In this document: piece by piece, positions 17,831 to 27,831 of the stretch | Layout: each line of letters opens with the position of its first letter | Numbering within the stretch: position 1 is the first letter of the stretch | Source: Microbacterium sp. C7(2022) | Lineage (GTDB): Bacteria; Actinomycetota; Actinomycetes; Actinomycetales; Microbacteriaceae | DNA: 64,000 nucleotides | Direction: 5' to 3' | NCBI RefSeq assembly: GCF_028823665.1 | Contig: NZ_JAPEHV010000004.1 | Coordinates: 186,001 to 250,000, forward strand | Position numbers and translations under genes: made by a program | The notes under the pieces: model-generated | Told to the model about the DNA's origin: nothing | Seen by the model: only the letters and a program-made list of their open reading frames with translations | The model's database searches: none

Positions 17831-19777
17831 GTGATCGTGACAGCATCCGACACGCAAACGACCGAAGGCCCAAAGCGCGCCAGCACGATCCTGCGATGGG
17901 TGTTCTGGCCCGCGGCCGTGGTCGCGCTCGCCTTCTCGCTTTTCGCCCTGATCGCGCCGAGCGCTGCTGAGGCACTGTTCAGCACGATCCAGTCATCGAT
18001 CGTGAACGCGTTCAACTGGTACTACGTGCTCATCGCCGCATTCTTTGTGGCATTCGCGCTGGTGATCGGGTTCAGCAAGTTCGGTGACATCCGCCTCGGC
18101 GCCGACGACGACAAGCCCGAGTTCTCCCTCGGCGCGTGGTTCTCGTTGCTGTTCGCCGCCGGAATGGGCATCGGTCTGGTGTTCTACGGCGTGAGTGAGC
18201 CGCTCAGCCACTTCGTCACGCCGCGCCCCGGGCTCACCGGCACGCCCGAGCAGTTGGCGCAGGCCGCGCTCAGCCAGACCTATCTGCACTGGGGCGTGCA
18301 GGCATGGTCGATCTACGTTGTCGTCGGGCTCGGACTCGCGTATGCGATCCACCGGCGCAAGCGCCCGATCTCGATTCGCTGGACGCTCGAGCCCCTGCTC
18401 GGAAAGCGCGTGAACGGCGGCTGGGGTCACACCGTCGACGTGATCGCTCTCGTGGGAACGCTGTTCGGCGTTGCCACGTCGCTCGGCCTGGGTGTGCTGC
18501 AGATCAGCGCGGGACTCGACAGCATCGGCCTGTTCGAGCCGGGGGAGGCCGTTCAGATCGGCATCATCGCGGTCATCACCGTGCTCGTGTTGTTCTCGGT
18601 GTTGTCGGGTGTGACCAAGGGTATGAAGTGGCTCTCGTCCACCAACCTGATCCTTGCCAGCGTGCTCGTGCTCTACCTGTTGGTGTTCGGCGAGTCCGAG
18701 TTCTTGCTCCGCGAGTGGGTGCAGTCGATCGGTAACTACATCCAAGGTTTCATTGGCCTCTCGTTCAACGTCAGTGCGTTCCAAGGCGCGGCCGGTGAAG
18801 CGTGGCAGGCCGCGTGGACCTCGTTCTACTGGGGCTGGTGGATCTCGTGGGCCCCCTTCGTGGGCATCTTCATCGCGCGCATCTCGCGCGGCCGCACGGT
18901 GCGCCAGTTCGTCATGGGTGTCATCATCGTGCCGACGCTGATCACGATCCTGTGGTTCGCCGTCCTCGGCGGATCGGCGCTGTACATCGAACTCACCCAA
19001 CCGGGTGCGCTCACGCAGCCTGACGGCACGGTCGACCTCAACACCGCACTGTTCCAGATGCTCGAGTTCATCCCGGGCACCCCGGTGCTGACGGTCGGCG
19101 TGATCCTGCTCATCACGATCTTCTTCGTCACGTCGTCCGACTCCGGTGCACTGGTGATGGGAATGATCGCCACCGGCGGGCAGATCAACCCCAAGAAGTG
19201 GGTGCGCGTGTTCTTCACGCTCACCACGTCAGTGCTGGCATCCGCACTGTTGCTGACCGGCGGTCTCACCGCTTTGCAGACGGCCGCGATCATCATCGCC
19301 CTGCCGTTCTCGGTCATCATGCTGCTCATGTGTTGGTCGACGGTGATCGCGTTCAGCCGTGAGCGGCGCGCGTACGACCGCGCCGCGCGTGCCCAGTTCG
19401 TCGACCAGATCGGCGAGTACTACGGGCTGGAAGTCGAGGCGCCGCTCGAGGCCGGTGCGCTGCATGAACCTTCGTGGGTGCGACGCATGGCTCGGCGCCT
19501 GGGGCTGAGGCACGATCCGATGACCGAAGCGGTGCCCGTCGTCACGGCGCAGATCGACGAGAACGACGAGCTTCGTCCCGTGCTCAACCGTGTGGACGGC
19601 GATGCCGCGCCGCGCCGCGCCAGCGCTCGCAGCCTCGAAGCCGCGAACGCGGAACCGGGGGGCGTGCCGACCGTCGATGTCGACTCGGTTGTCGACAACG
19701 ACCCTCGGGCCCGCGGCGACGTCGAGGACGTGCCCGATCGCACCTCGGACGACGACGGCAAAGACCCGCTGCGCTGA
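17831..19777 (+). CDS. BCCT-family (betaine/choline/carnitine/ectoine) transporter
   Basis: 648 residues with about 12 transmembrane segments. The BCCT signature region FYWGWWISWAPFVGIFIARI is followed by SRGRTVRQF, and FAAGMGIGLVFYGVSEP marks the TM3 region. These Na+- or H+-coupled carriers take up compatible solutes such as glycine betaine or ectoine. Residues from about 500 on are a long acidic and basic cytoplasmic tail, as in the osmosensing BetP/EctP carriers. GTG starts at 17831 and 17837 are both possible, and no clear Shine-Dalgarno is seen. The substrate cannot be fixed from the sequence. It converges on the MFS gene with 12 bp between stops. Confidence 0.93.
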   Translation: MIVTASDTQTTEGPKRASTILRWVFWPAAVVALAFSLFALIAPSAAEALFSTIQSSIVNAFNWYYVLIAAFFVAFALVIGFSKFGDIRLGADDDKPEFSLGAWFSLLFAAGMGIGLVFYGVSEPLSHFVTPRPGLTGTPEQLAQAALSQTYLHWGVQAWSIYVVVGLGLAYAIHRRKRPISIRWTLEPLLGKRVNGGWGHTVDVIALVGTLFGVATSLGLGVLQISAGLDSIGLFEPGEAVQIGIIAVITVLVLFSVLSGVTKGMKWLSSTNLILASVLVLYLLVFGESEFLLREWVQSIGNYIQGFIGLSFNVSAFQGAAGEAWQAAWTSFYWGWWISWAPFVGIFIARISRGRTVRQFVMGVIIVPTLITILWFAVLGGSALYIELTQPGALTQPDGTVDLNTALFQMLEFIPGTPVLTVGVILLITIFFVTSSDSGALVMGMIATGGQINPKKWVRVFFTLTTSVLASALLLTGGLTALQTAAIIIALPFSVIMLLMCWSTVIAFSRERRAYDRAARAQFVDQIGEYYGLEVEAPLEAGALHEPSWVRRMARRLGLRHDPMTEAVPVVTAQIDENDELRPVLNRVDGDAAPRRASARSLEAANAEPGGVPTVDVDSVVDNDPRARGDVEDVPDRTSDDDGKDPLR

Positions 19778-19789
19778 GGTACGTGTTTC

Positions 19790-21151
19790 TCAGTCCTGCA
19801 GGCGCGGCTGCGAGGCCCGCACCGGCAGAAGCAGAAGCAGCCCGATGACCAACACGAGAACAATGCCCAGGATGCCGAAGTAGGCCTCGCCGGAAAGCGC
19901 GACGAACAACGCAAACATCGTGGGAGCGAGGAACGACACCGCGCGACCGGTGGTGGCGTACAGTCCGAAGACCTCGCCCTCGCGCCCCGGCGGGATGAGG
20001 CGCGCGAGGAAAGTGCGCGAGGCCGACTGGGCGGGGCCGACGAAAAGGCAAAGGGCCAGGCCCGCCGTCCAGAACACGATCTGACCACCGTCGTGGAGGA
20101 AGAACACCAACAGCCCCGAGATCACGAGGCCGCTGAGGGCGGCGACAATCACGGGCTTCGCCCCCAGGCGATCATCCAGCGCGCCGACGGCGATCGTCGA
20201 GATGCCCGCGACCACGTTTGCGGCGATGGCGAAGATGATCACTTCACCGGCCGAAAAACCGAACACCGAGGCGGCCAGTACGCCACCGAACGTGAATACG
20301 CCCGCCAGGCCGTCACGGAACACGGCGCTCGCGAGCAGGAACCACACGGTGTGGCGGCTCTCTCGCCACAGTTTTGCGATGTCGCGGCCGAGGCGGGCGT
20401 ACGAGGCGAAGAAGCTCACGCGCTCGCGGCGCGCGCCCACGCCCTTGTATTCGGGCACCGTCAGCAGCACCGGCAGTGCGAAAACGCCGAACCAGAGCGC
20501 GGAGATGAGAACGGCGACGCGGATGTCCATGCCGTTCTCGCCGGTGATCCCGAACCATCCCACTTCGGGGGCGATGAAGCCGAAGTAGACGATGAGAAGC
20601 AGGACGATTCCGCCCACGTACCCCATGCCCCAGCCGAGGCCGCTCACGCGACCGATCGAGCGCGGGGTCGAGATCTGCGACAGCATCGCGTTGTAGTTGA
20701 CGCCGGCGAACTCGAAGAAGATGTTGCCGACGGCGACCAGTCCCAGACCGAGCCACAGGTATGACGGGTCGGGTTGGACGAAGAACATCGCGGCGGTGAG
20801 CGCGACGACGATGTAGGTGTTGACGGCGAGCCACAGCTTGCGGCGCCCGGAAGTGTCGGAGCGCTGGCCGGTCACGGGTGCGAGCAAGGCGATGAGGAGC
20901 CCTGCCGCGGCGAGTACCCATCCGAGCTGTGCTTCGACCGTGCCCTCGGGGCCGAAGCTCGAACTGGTGAGGTAGACGGTGAACACGAACGTCGTCACCA
21001 CGGCGTTGAATGCTGCTGAACCCCAGTCCCACAGACTCCACGCGAAGACGGCCCGTCGGCTGGTGCGCTCGGGCCCCTCGGTCACGACGGCGGCGGCCAT
21101 CGCGTCAGTCGGAGTTACTCCGGAGAACTCGGGTGTGCTCATGTTCGTCAC
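19790..21151 (-). CDS. MFS transporter, UMF1/Atg22-like
   Basis: 453 residues with about 12 transmembrane helices. The N-terminus FAWSLWDWGSAAFNAVVTTF is typical of the UMF1 (Atg22-like) branch of the major facilitator superfamily, and RSDTSGRRKLW matches the cytoplasmic loop between helices 2 and 3. Substrates of bacterial members are unknown. The GTG at 21151 has AAAGGG at good spacing; an ATG at 21142 is the alternative. It is monocistronic. Its upstream region leads into repeat cluster A. Confidence 0.9.
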   Translation of the reverse strand: MTNMSTPEFSGVTPTDAMAAAVVTEGPERTSRRAVFAWSLWDWGSAAFNAVVTTFVFTVYLTSSSFGPEGTVEAQLGWVLAAAGLLIALLAPVTGQRSDTSGRRKLWLAVNTYIVVALTAAMFFVQPDPSYLWLGLGLVAVGNIFFEFAGVNYNAMLSQISTPRSIGRVSGLGWGMGYVGGIVLLLIVYFGFIAPEVGWFGITGENGMDIRVAVLISALWFGVFALPVLLTVPEYKGVGARRERVSFFASYARLGRDIAKLWRESRHTVWFLLASAVFRDGLAGVFTFGGVLAASVFGFSAGEVIIFAIAANVVAGISTIAVGALDDRLGAKPVIVAALSGLVISGLLVFFLHDGGQIVFWTAGLALCLFVGPAQSASRTFLARLIPPGREGEVFGLYATTGRAVSFLAPTMFALFVALSGEAYFGILGIVLVLVIGLLLLLPVRASQPRLQD

Positions 21152-21321
21152 GCTATGGCCCTTTGGTGAACGACGCGTGGCTTCCTTGCCCCGTGTCGCA
21201 ATCTCGCGATCCCCGCCAGGCTATGCCCGCGCGTCAATGCTTGACCAGCCGTGCCGTATCCCCGGGCCTTCCGCGCCGCGCGCGCCTTACCCGCGCGCCC
21301 GGCTCACGGCCTACTCGCGTC

Positions 21322-21528
21322 CTACGACGCTCCACCCCCAAGTCCCTACGACGCTCCACCCCCAAGATCTGTCGCGGTGAGGTACCGATCGTGGGGGCGG
21401 AGCGCCGTCGAAGGGTGCGCGGCGAGGTTCCGCCCCCACGATGTGTTGTGGGCAAGTGCAGTTCTTGGGGGCGGAGCGCCGGTTGCGGGGGCGGAGCGCC
21501 GGGTGCGGGATGCCGGGTGCGGGATGCC
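21322..21528. repeat. Cluster A of 51-bp palindromic repeats and short tandem repeats
   Basis: Holds a 24-bp-period tandem of CTACGACGCTCCACCCCCAAG (21322-21342 and 21346-21366). A palindromic copy spans 21352-21404, with 18-nt arms and two mismatches. A 51-bp copy spans 21428-21478, beginning TTCCGCCCCCA and ending GGGGGCGGAGCG, followed by an extra half copy (21485-21500). GGGTGCGGGATGCC then occurs twice (21501-21528). It belongs to the same family as cluster B (23310-23516). Apart from these repeats I see no gene between 21152 and 21559; the frames that appear open there are translations of the repeat. Confidence 0.85.
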
Positions 21529-21559
21529 GCGCGGCCGCTGGCGGTGCGAAGATGGGCCC

Positions 21560-22048
21560 ATGTCCGTTCACGTGGAGCGCGCGGAATTGCCAGGGATCGG
21601 CATCCGCCATGATCTTGAGACCGATGCGGGCAGGCGACTGTCGGTGGTGACCTTCCGCGACGGAGGGCGGGAGCTCGCGATTGCCGACGCCCAGGACCCC
21701 GATCGTGCGGCCGACACTGTTGCGTTGAGCGATGAAGAGGCAACGGCGTTGTCCGAAGTTCTCGGCGGCTCGGTCATCCTCACCCAGTTGGCGGGGCTGC
21801 GCGACCAGGTTGATGGGCTCTCGACCCGACAGATCACATTGCACGCCGACAGTCCGTTCGCGGATCGACCGCTCGGCGACACCCGTGCGCGAACCAGAAC
21901 ACGTTGCTCGATCGTCGCGATCGTGCGCTCGGGTGGGGTGTCGCCGGCACCTGGCCCGGACGACACGCTGCGCGTGGGAGACACGCTGGTGTGCGTCGGC
22001 ACGAGCGAGGGGCTGCAGCAGCTGGCCGACATCGTCGACGGAGCCTGA
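21560..22048 (+). CDS. khtT: Antiporter regulatory subunit with TrkA-C domain (KhtT-like)
   Basis: 162 residues. The N-terminal half is an unnamed domain (VERAELPGIGIRHDLET). The C-terminal half (about 85-160) is a TrkA-C/RCK-C ligand-binding domain ending TLVCVGTSEGLQQLADIV. In Bacillus, KhtT gates the K+/H+ antiporter KhtU in response to ligands. The ATG at 21560 was chosen because the frame further upstream runs through the repeats. The stop is 5 bp before the antiporter start, so the two are co-transcribed. Size (KhtT about 165 residues) and gene order support the assignment. Confidence 0.85.
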   Translation: MSVHVERAELPGIGIRHDLETDAGRRLSVVTFRDGGRELAIADAQDPDRAADTVALSDEEATALSEVLGGSVILTQLAGLRDQVDGLSTRQITLHADSPFADRPLGDTRARTRTRCSIVAIVRSGGVSPAPGPDDTLRVGDTLVCVGTSEGLQQLADIVDGA

Positions 22049-22053
22049 GCGAC

Positions 22054-23250
22054 ATGGACCACGGGGCGCTCGTTCTGATCGAGATCGGCGCGCTCCTTCT
22101 CGGAATCGCGCTCCTCGGCCGGCTCGCAGCGCGCTGGGGAATCTCGCCGATTCCCCTCATTCTTCTCGGAGGATTGGCCTTCGGCGAGGGCGGGCTCCTG
22201 CCGTTCAATTCTGGCGGGGAGTTCATCGAGATCGGTGCCGAGATCGGCGTGATCCTCCTTCTCCTCATGCTCGGGCTCGAGTACACCGCGCAAGAGCTGC
22301 TCGGCAATCTGAAGGGCTCGCGCACGGCGGGGCTCATCGACATGTTGCTCAACGCGACCCCCGGCGCGATCTTCGCGCTCGTCATGGGCTGGGGTCCGGT
22401 GGCCGCGCTCGCGCTGGCCGGAATCACCTGGATCTCATCGTCGGGCGTCATCGCCAAGCTCTTGCACGACCTCGGCCGCTTGGCCAACCGGGAGACGCCC
22501 GTGGTGCTGTCGATTCTGGTGATCGAAGACCTCGCGATGGCGTTCTACCTTCCGGTGCTCACGGCCGTGCTCGTCGGCCTCGATCTGGCTGTCGGGCTGG
22601 TCACGGTTATCGTGGCGCTCGCCGCCGTAGTTCTGATTCTGTATGTCGCGTTCCGCCACGGCCATCTCGTGTCTCGTCTGGTGTGGTCGAAGAATGCGGA
22701 GGTGCTGCTGCTGTCAGTACTTGGCATCACCGTGCTGGTGGCCGGGTTGGCAGCGCAGGCGAGCGTGTCGTCCGCGGTGGGCGCCTTTCTGGTGGGCATT
22801 GCGATCTCCGGTCCGGTCGCCCGGCACGCCCAGCAGTTGCTCACGCCGTTGCGTGACCTGTTCGCCTCGGTGTTCTTCCTCTTCTTCGGCTTGTCCACGG
22901 ATCCGGCCGACCTCGTCCCCATGCTCGGCCCGGCCGTGGTGCTGGCCGTGATCACCATGGCCACGAAGCTGGTCACCGGGTATTACGCGGCCGGGCGCGC
23001 GGGCATCGGCGAGGCGGGCCGGTGGCGTGCAGGCTTCGCGCTCATGCCGCGGGGCGAGTTCTCGATCGTGATTGCCGGCCTCGCCGTGGCATCCGGAATC
23101 GATCGCTCTTTGGCGGCGCTCGCGACCGCGTACGTTCTCATCACGATCGTGGCCGGTCCACTGCTCGCGCGGCTTCCGGACACGGAGTGGTTCTCGCGCT
23201 TCGCCGATCGTCGGCAACAACGGCGCCGCTCGCGTCAGCGCGCCGCGTAG
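22054..23250 (+). CDS. khtU: CPA2-family cation:proton antiporter (KhtU-like)
   Basis: 398 residues with about 12 hydrophobic helices. It is a Na+/H+ exchanger-type membrane protein of the CPA2 family, expected to export K+ (or Na+) against H+ for pH and cation balance. IGVILLLLMLGLEYTAQELL, ITWISSSGVIAKLL, LVIEDLAMAFYLPVL and AVGAFLVGIAISGP are family segments, including the acidic residue of the unwound transport helix. It ends in a short basic tail. It forms a unit with the TrkA-C protein just upstream and is flanked on both sides by the same palindromic repeats. Confidence 0.9.
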   Translation: MDHGALVLIEIGALLLGIALLGRLAARWGISPIPLILLGGLAFGEGGLLPFNSGGEFIEIGAEIGVILLLLMLGLEYTAQELLGNLKGSRTAGLIDMLLNATPGAIFALVMGWGPVAALALAGITWISSSGVIAKLLHDLGRLANRETPVVLSILVIEDLAMAFYLPVLTAVLVGLDLAVGLVTVIVALAAVVLILYVAFRHGHLVSRLVWSKNAEVLLLSVLGITVLVAGLAAQASVSSAVGAFLVGIAISGPVARHAQQLLTPLRDLFASVFFLFFGLSTDPADLVPMLGPAVVLAVITMATKLVTGYYAAGRAGIGEAGRWRAGFALMPRGEFSIVIAGLAVASGIDRSLAALATAYVLITIVAGPLLARLPDTEWFSRFADRRQQRRRSRQRAA

Positions 23251-23309
23251 CTCGAGCGCTGACGCCGCTCGGCGCATGGACCCGACCCGACCCGGCTCTG
23301 CGGGCTGGG

Positions 23310-23516
23310 TTCCGCCCCCAGGATGTGTCGTTGGTGCGCGCAGATTCTGCGGGTGGAGCGGGCGGCCGGGTGCGTGTTGATGTTCCGCCCCCAGGATGTG
23401 TCGCGGGCGCGCACGGATCTTGGGGGTAGAGCGAGCGGGGTGGAGCGGGCGGAGCGGGGCCTGGGTTCCGCCCCCATGATGTGTCGCGGGCGCGCACGGA
23501 TTTTGGGGGTGGAACG
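23310..23516. repeat. Cluster B: three copies of the 51-bp palindromic repeat
   Basis: Copies at 23310-23360, 23383-23433 and 23466-23516 are each 51 bp, begin TTCCGCCCCCA(G/T)GATGTGT and end close to TTGGGGGTGGAGCG. CCCCCAGGAT and ATCTTGGGGG can pair, so each copy could fold into a hairpin. A G-rich stretch follows (23520-23575) with GGTGGAGGCCGGGG repeated. This is intergenic space after khtU and before the dnaK promoter; I see no gene in 23251-23775. Confidence 0.88.
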
Positions 23517-23623
23517 GCGCGGGGAAGTGGGGGAAGTGGGGGTGGAGGCCGGGGGTGGAGGCCGGGGGTGGATGCAGCGGGGTTCGCCGCGACGGTCGGC
23601 GCGAGAGCGGCGGCGACGGCGAA

Positions 23624-23644
23624 CTTGACAGCATCCGACTCAAC
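23624..23644 (+). promoter_or_regulatory. HAIR operator 1 (HspR site) upstream of dnaK
   Basis: CTTGACA-N7-ACTCAAC matches the HspR inverted repeat CTTGAGT-N7-ACTCAAG at 11 of 14 arm positions. It lies just upstream of the -35 of the dnaK promoter. Confidence 0.7.
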
Positions 23645-23649
23645 TTCAT

Positions 23650-23697
23650 TTGACATGTCGGAGCGACGGGTTTAGCCTTGAGTCATCACGGCTCAAC
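23650..23697 (+). promoter_or_regulatory. dnaK promoter with HAIR operator 2
   Basis: TTGACA (23650-23655), 17-bp spacer, TAGCCT (23673-23678), overlapped by CTTGAGT-N7-GCTCAAC (23677-23697), a 12-of-14 match to the HspR-binding HAIR. HspR bound here would block the -10. The same arms and the same overlap with the -10 recur at clpB. Confidence 0.88.
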
Positions 23698-23775
23698 CTT
23701 TGCCGTGACTTCCAGACTTTCCGCGAAACGCCAGGCCGTGGCATCCGCTCGGCCGCAAATGAAGGAGAAACACAC

Positions 23776-25641
<1,866 letters not shown>

Positions 25642-25643
25642 TC

Positions 25644-26243
25644 ATGGCTGACAAGGACTTCGAAAACAGCGACGCCGACGAGCGTGGCGAAGACGAGGTC
25701 CTCGGCGAGGAGGGGTCGGAGGCACAGGTCTCCGACCCCGACCCGCAGGAGGAGCTCACGGTCGACGACATTCTCGGCTCAGCTCAGAATGCGGATGCCG
25801 CAGCCGAAGACACTGTCCTCGCTGACCTCGAATCAGCCCTGCTGAACGATCTCAAGCGCCTGCAGGCCGAGTACGCCAACTACCGGCGTCGCACCGAAGA
25901 GCAGCGCGAGGTCGAGATCGAGCGCGCGAAGGGTGCCGTCGCGAAGGGCCTGCTGTCCGTTCTCGATGACCTCGACCGGGCTGAGAAGCACGGCGACCTC
26001 GAAGAGGGCACCCCGTTTGCGACTATCGCCGCGAAGTTGCGCGGCGTGGCTGAGCGCATAGGACTGTCCACCTACGGTGCGGCGGGCGAGGCATTCGACC
26101 CGCAGCAGCACGAGGCGATCTTCCAGGCGCCCACGCCGGGTGCGACGGAAGCGACGATCCTCGAAGTGGTCGAGATCGGATACCGCCTGGGTTCTGTCGA
26201 ACTGCGTCCGGCCAAGGTCGTCGTCGCCGTTCCGGCCGAGTAA
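25644..26243 (+). CDS. grpE: Nucleotide exchange factor GrpE
   Basis: 199 residues. An acidic, disordered N-terminus (1-60) is followed by the long dimerising helix (LNDLKRLQAEYANYRRRTEEQ) and the C-terminal beta domain with GEAFDPQQHEAIFQ and YRLGSVELRPAKVVV. It releases ADP from DnaK. It starts two bases after the dnaK stop codon and is followed by dnaJ after 13 bp, so the three are one transcript. Confidence 0.97.
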   Translation: MADKDFENSDADERGEDEVLGEEGSEAQVSDPDPQEELTVDDILGSAQNADAAAEDTVLADLESALLNDLKRLQAEYANYRRRTEEQREVEIERAKGAVAKGLLSVLDDLDRAEKHGDLEEGTPFATIAAKLRGVAERIGLSTYGAAGEAFDPQQHEAIFQAPTPGATEATILEVVEIGYRLGSVELRPAKVVVAVPAE

Positions 26244-26256
26244 GCCGAGGAGAGAC

Positions 26257-27267
26257 ATGGCCAGTCAGGACTGGTTCGACAAGGACTTCTACAAGATGCT
26301 CGGGGTGTCGAAAGACGTCAGCGATGCGGATCTGAAGAAGACCTACCGCAAGCTTGCGCGTCAGTATCACCCGGATTCCAATCAGGGGGATGCCGCGGCC
26401 GAGGCCAAATTCAAAGAGATCAGCGAGGCGTACTCGGTGCTCTCGGATGCCGATCAGCGGGCGGAGTACGACCAGATCCGAGCGATGGGGTCGGGTGCCC
26501 GCTTCACTTCGGGTGGTGCCGGAGCCCCCGGCGGCTTCGAGGACGTGTTCAGCATGTTCTCGCAGGGCCGCGGTGGTCGTGCCGGTGGCTCACCCGGAGC
26601 CGGCGGCCCCGACTTCGAAGACATCTTCTCGATGTTCAACCAGCAGCAGGGCGGCGGTTTCGGTTCTGGCCGATTCGGCCAGTCGACCGGAGGGTTCCGC
26701 GGCTACGGCGGCCCGACGCGTGGGGCGGATGTCACCGCGCGCACCACGATCGACTTCATCACCGCCACCAAGGGTGAGACCATCTCGTTGCAGGGCGAAG
26801 ACGGCAAGCCGTTCAAAGTGAAGATCCCCGCCGGTATCGCCGACGGACAGAAGGTGCGTCTGCGTGGTCGCGGTCGCCCGTCACCCGATGGGGGCGAGAG
26901 CGGAGATGTCGTGGTGTCGGTAACCGTCAGGCCGCACCCGGTGTTCACCCGGGACGGGCTCAACCTGCGCGTGGTGGTACCTGTCACCTTCACCGAGGCA
27001 GCCCTCGGCGCCACAATCGAGGTGCCGACGCTCGGCGGTGATCCCGTCAAGCTACGCGTTGCGCCCGGCACTCCGTCGGGACGCGTGTTGCGCGTGAAGG
27101 GCCGCGGCGTGCAGAGCTCGAAAGGCACGGGTGACCTGCTGGCAGAGGTGCAGGTCGCCGTACCCTCGCACCTGGATGACGCGGCGCGCGAGGCGCTCGA
27201 GCGCTTCCAGGCGCTCGAGCCGAACGAGAACCCGCGCGCCGAACTGATGTCGAAAGCGCGCGGCTGA
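26257..27267 (+). CDS. dnaJ: DnaJ-class co-chaperone without zinc finger
   Basis: 336 residues. The J domain (residues 9-75) carries the DnaK-activating H38-P39-D40. A Gly/Phe-rich linker (90-150) has two similar segments, FEDVFSMFSQG and FEDIFSMFNQQ. Two C-terminal peptide-binding barrels follow (155-336). The four CXXCXGXG zinc-finger repeats of canonical DnaJ are absent, so this is a type II (CbpA/DnaJ1-like) protein, as is usual for the dnaK-linked dnaJ of actinobacteria. The ATG at 26257 follows GAGGAGA. It stimulates ATP hydrolysis by DnaK. Confidence 0.96.
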   Translation: MASQDWFDKDFYKMLGVSKDVSDADLKKTYRKLARQYHPDSNQGDAAAEAKFKEISEAYSVLSDADQRAEYDQIRAMGSGARFTSGGAGAPGGFEDVFSMFSQGRGGRAGGSPGAGGPDFEDIFSMFNQQQGGGFGSGRFGQSTGGFRGYGGPTRGADVTARTTIDFITATKGETISLQGEDGKPFKVKIPAGIADGQKVRLRGRGRPSPDGGESGDVVVSVTVRPHPVFTRDGLNLRVVVPVTFTEAALGATIEVPTLGGDPVKLRVAPGTPSGRVLRVKGRGVQSSKGTGDLLAEVQVAVPSHLDDAAREALERFQALEPNENPRAELMSKARG

Positions 27268-27305
27268 GTACGCTCGAACGAACGCGATGAGAGGAGGGGG
27301 AGTCC

Positions 27306-27746
27306 ATGGCCGATGAAGACAAGATCGACGAGGATGCTCCCCTCCTCGCCATCGCGGTTGCTGCCGAGCTCGCGGGGATGCACCCGCAGACGCTTCGGCA
27401 ATACGACCGCATTGGTCTCGTCGTCCCCGCCCGAACGCAGGGCGGCTCGCGCCGATACTCCCTTCGGCACGTCGAACAGCTGCGTGAAGTGGCACGCCTG
27501 TCGGCCGAGGGAATCAGCCTTCCCGCGATCGCCCGCATGCTCGACCTAGAGGACGAAGTCCGCGCGCTTCGCCGCCGCGTCGCGGAACTCGAGAAGCAGG
27601 TGCGCACCGAGATGGAGACGCGCCCCGGAGTGCGCGTCTTCGCCGCCGGGGCTACCGGTGCCGTTGTCCCGCTGCGACAAGGCGCGCGCGTTCGGCGCGC
27701 GACTGAGATCGTGCTGTGGACACCCCGTGCCGACGAGCGCCGCTGA
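27306..27746 (+). CDS. hspR: HspR, MerR-type heat-shock repressor
   Basis: 146 residues. It has a MerR-type winged helix (AAELAGMHPQTLRQYDRIGL then RRYSLRHVEQLREV), a coiled-coil segment (LEDEVRALRRRVAELEKQV, residues 80-100) and a variable tail. HspR represses dnaK and clpB by binding HAIR repeats, with DnaK as co-repressor. Matching sites stand before dnaK (23624, 23677) and clpB (39126) in this window. Ending its own regulated operon, it closes an autoregulatory loop. GAGGAGGGGG lies just before the ATG. Confidence 0.96.
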   Translation: MADEDKIDEDAPLLAIAVAAELAGMHPQTLRQYDRIGLVVPARTQGGSRRYSLRHVEQLREVARLSAEGISLPAIARMLDLEDEVRALRRRVAELEKQVRTEMETRPGVRVFAAGATGAVVPLRQGARVRRATEIVLWTPRADERR

Positions 27747-27768
27747 GCGCCGCACACTGACGAGCCCA

Positions 27769-27812
27769 CGACCCCCGCGTCCGGCGCGCGTGCACTGACG
27801 CGGTGGGGGTCG
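27769..27812 (+). terminator. Hairpin after hspR
   Basis: CGACCCCCGCGTC pairs with GACGCGG-T-GGGGGTCG (one bulge) between hspR and the next gene. There is no T-run, so it could be a weak terminator or a processing site. Confidence 0.45.
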
Positions 27813-27831
27813 CCGGCGCTATGGTCATGGC

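Noticed and set aside
21904..22053. Longer start for the antiporter gene
   Set aside because: The extra 50 codons overlap the TrkA-C gene and read as Arg/Cys-rich noise; the ATG at 22054 begins directly before the first membrane helix.
23251..23660. Genes in the khtU-dnaK gap on either strand
   Set aside because: All open frames there are translations of the 51-bp repeats and the G-rich tandem, without start signals or domain content.
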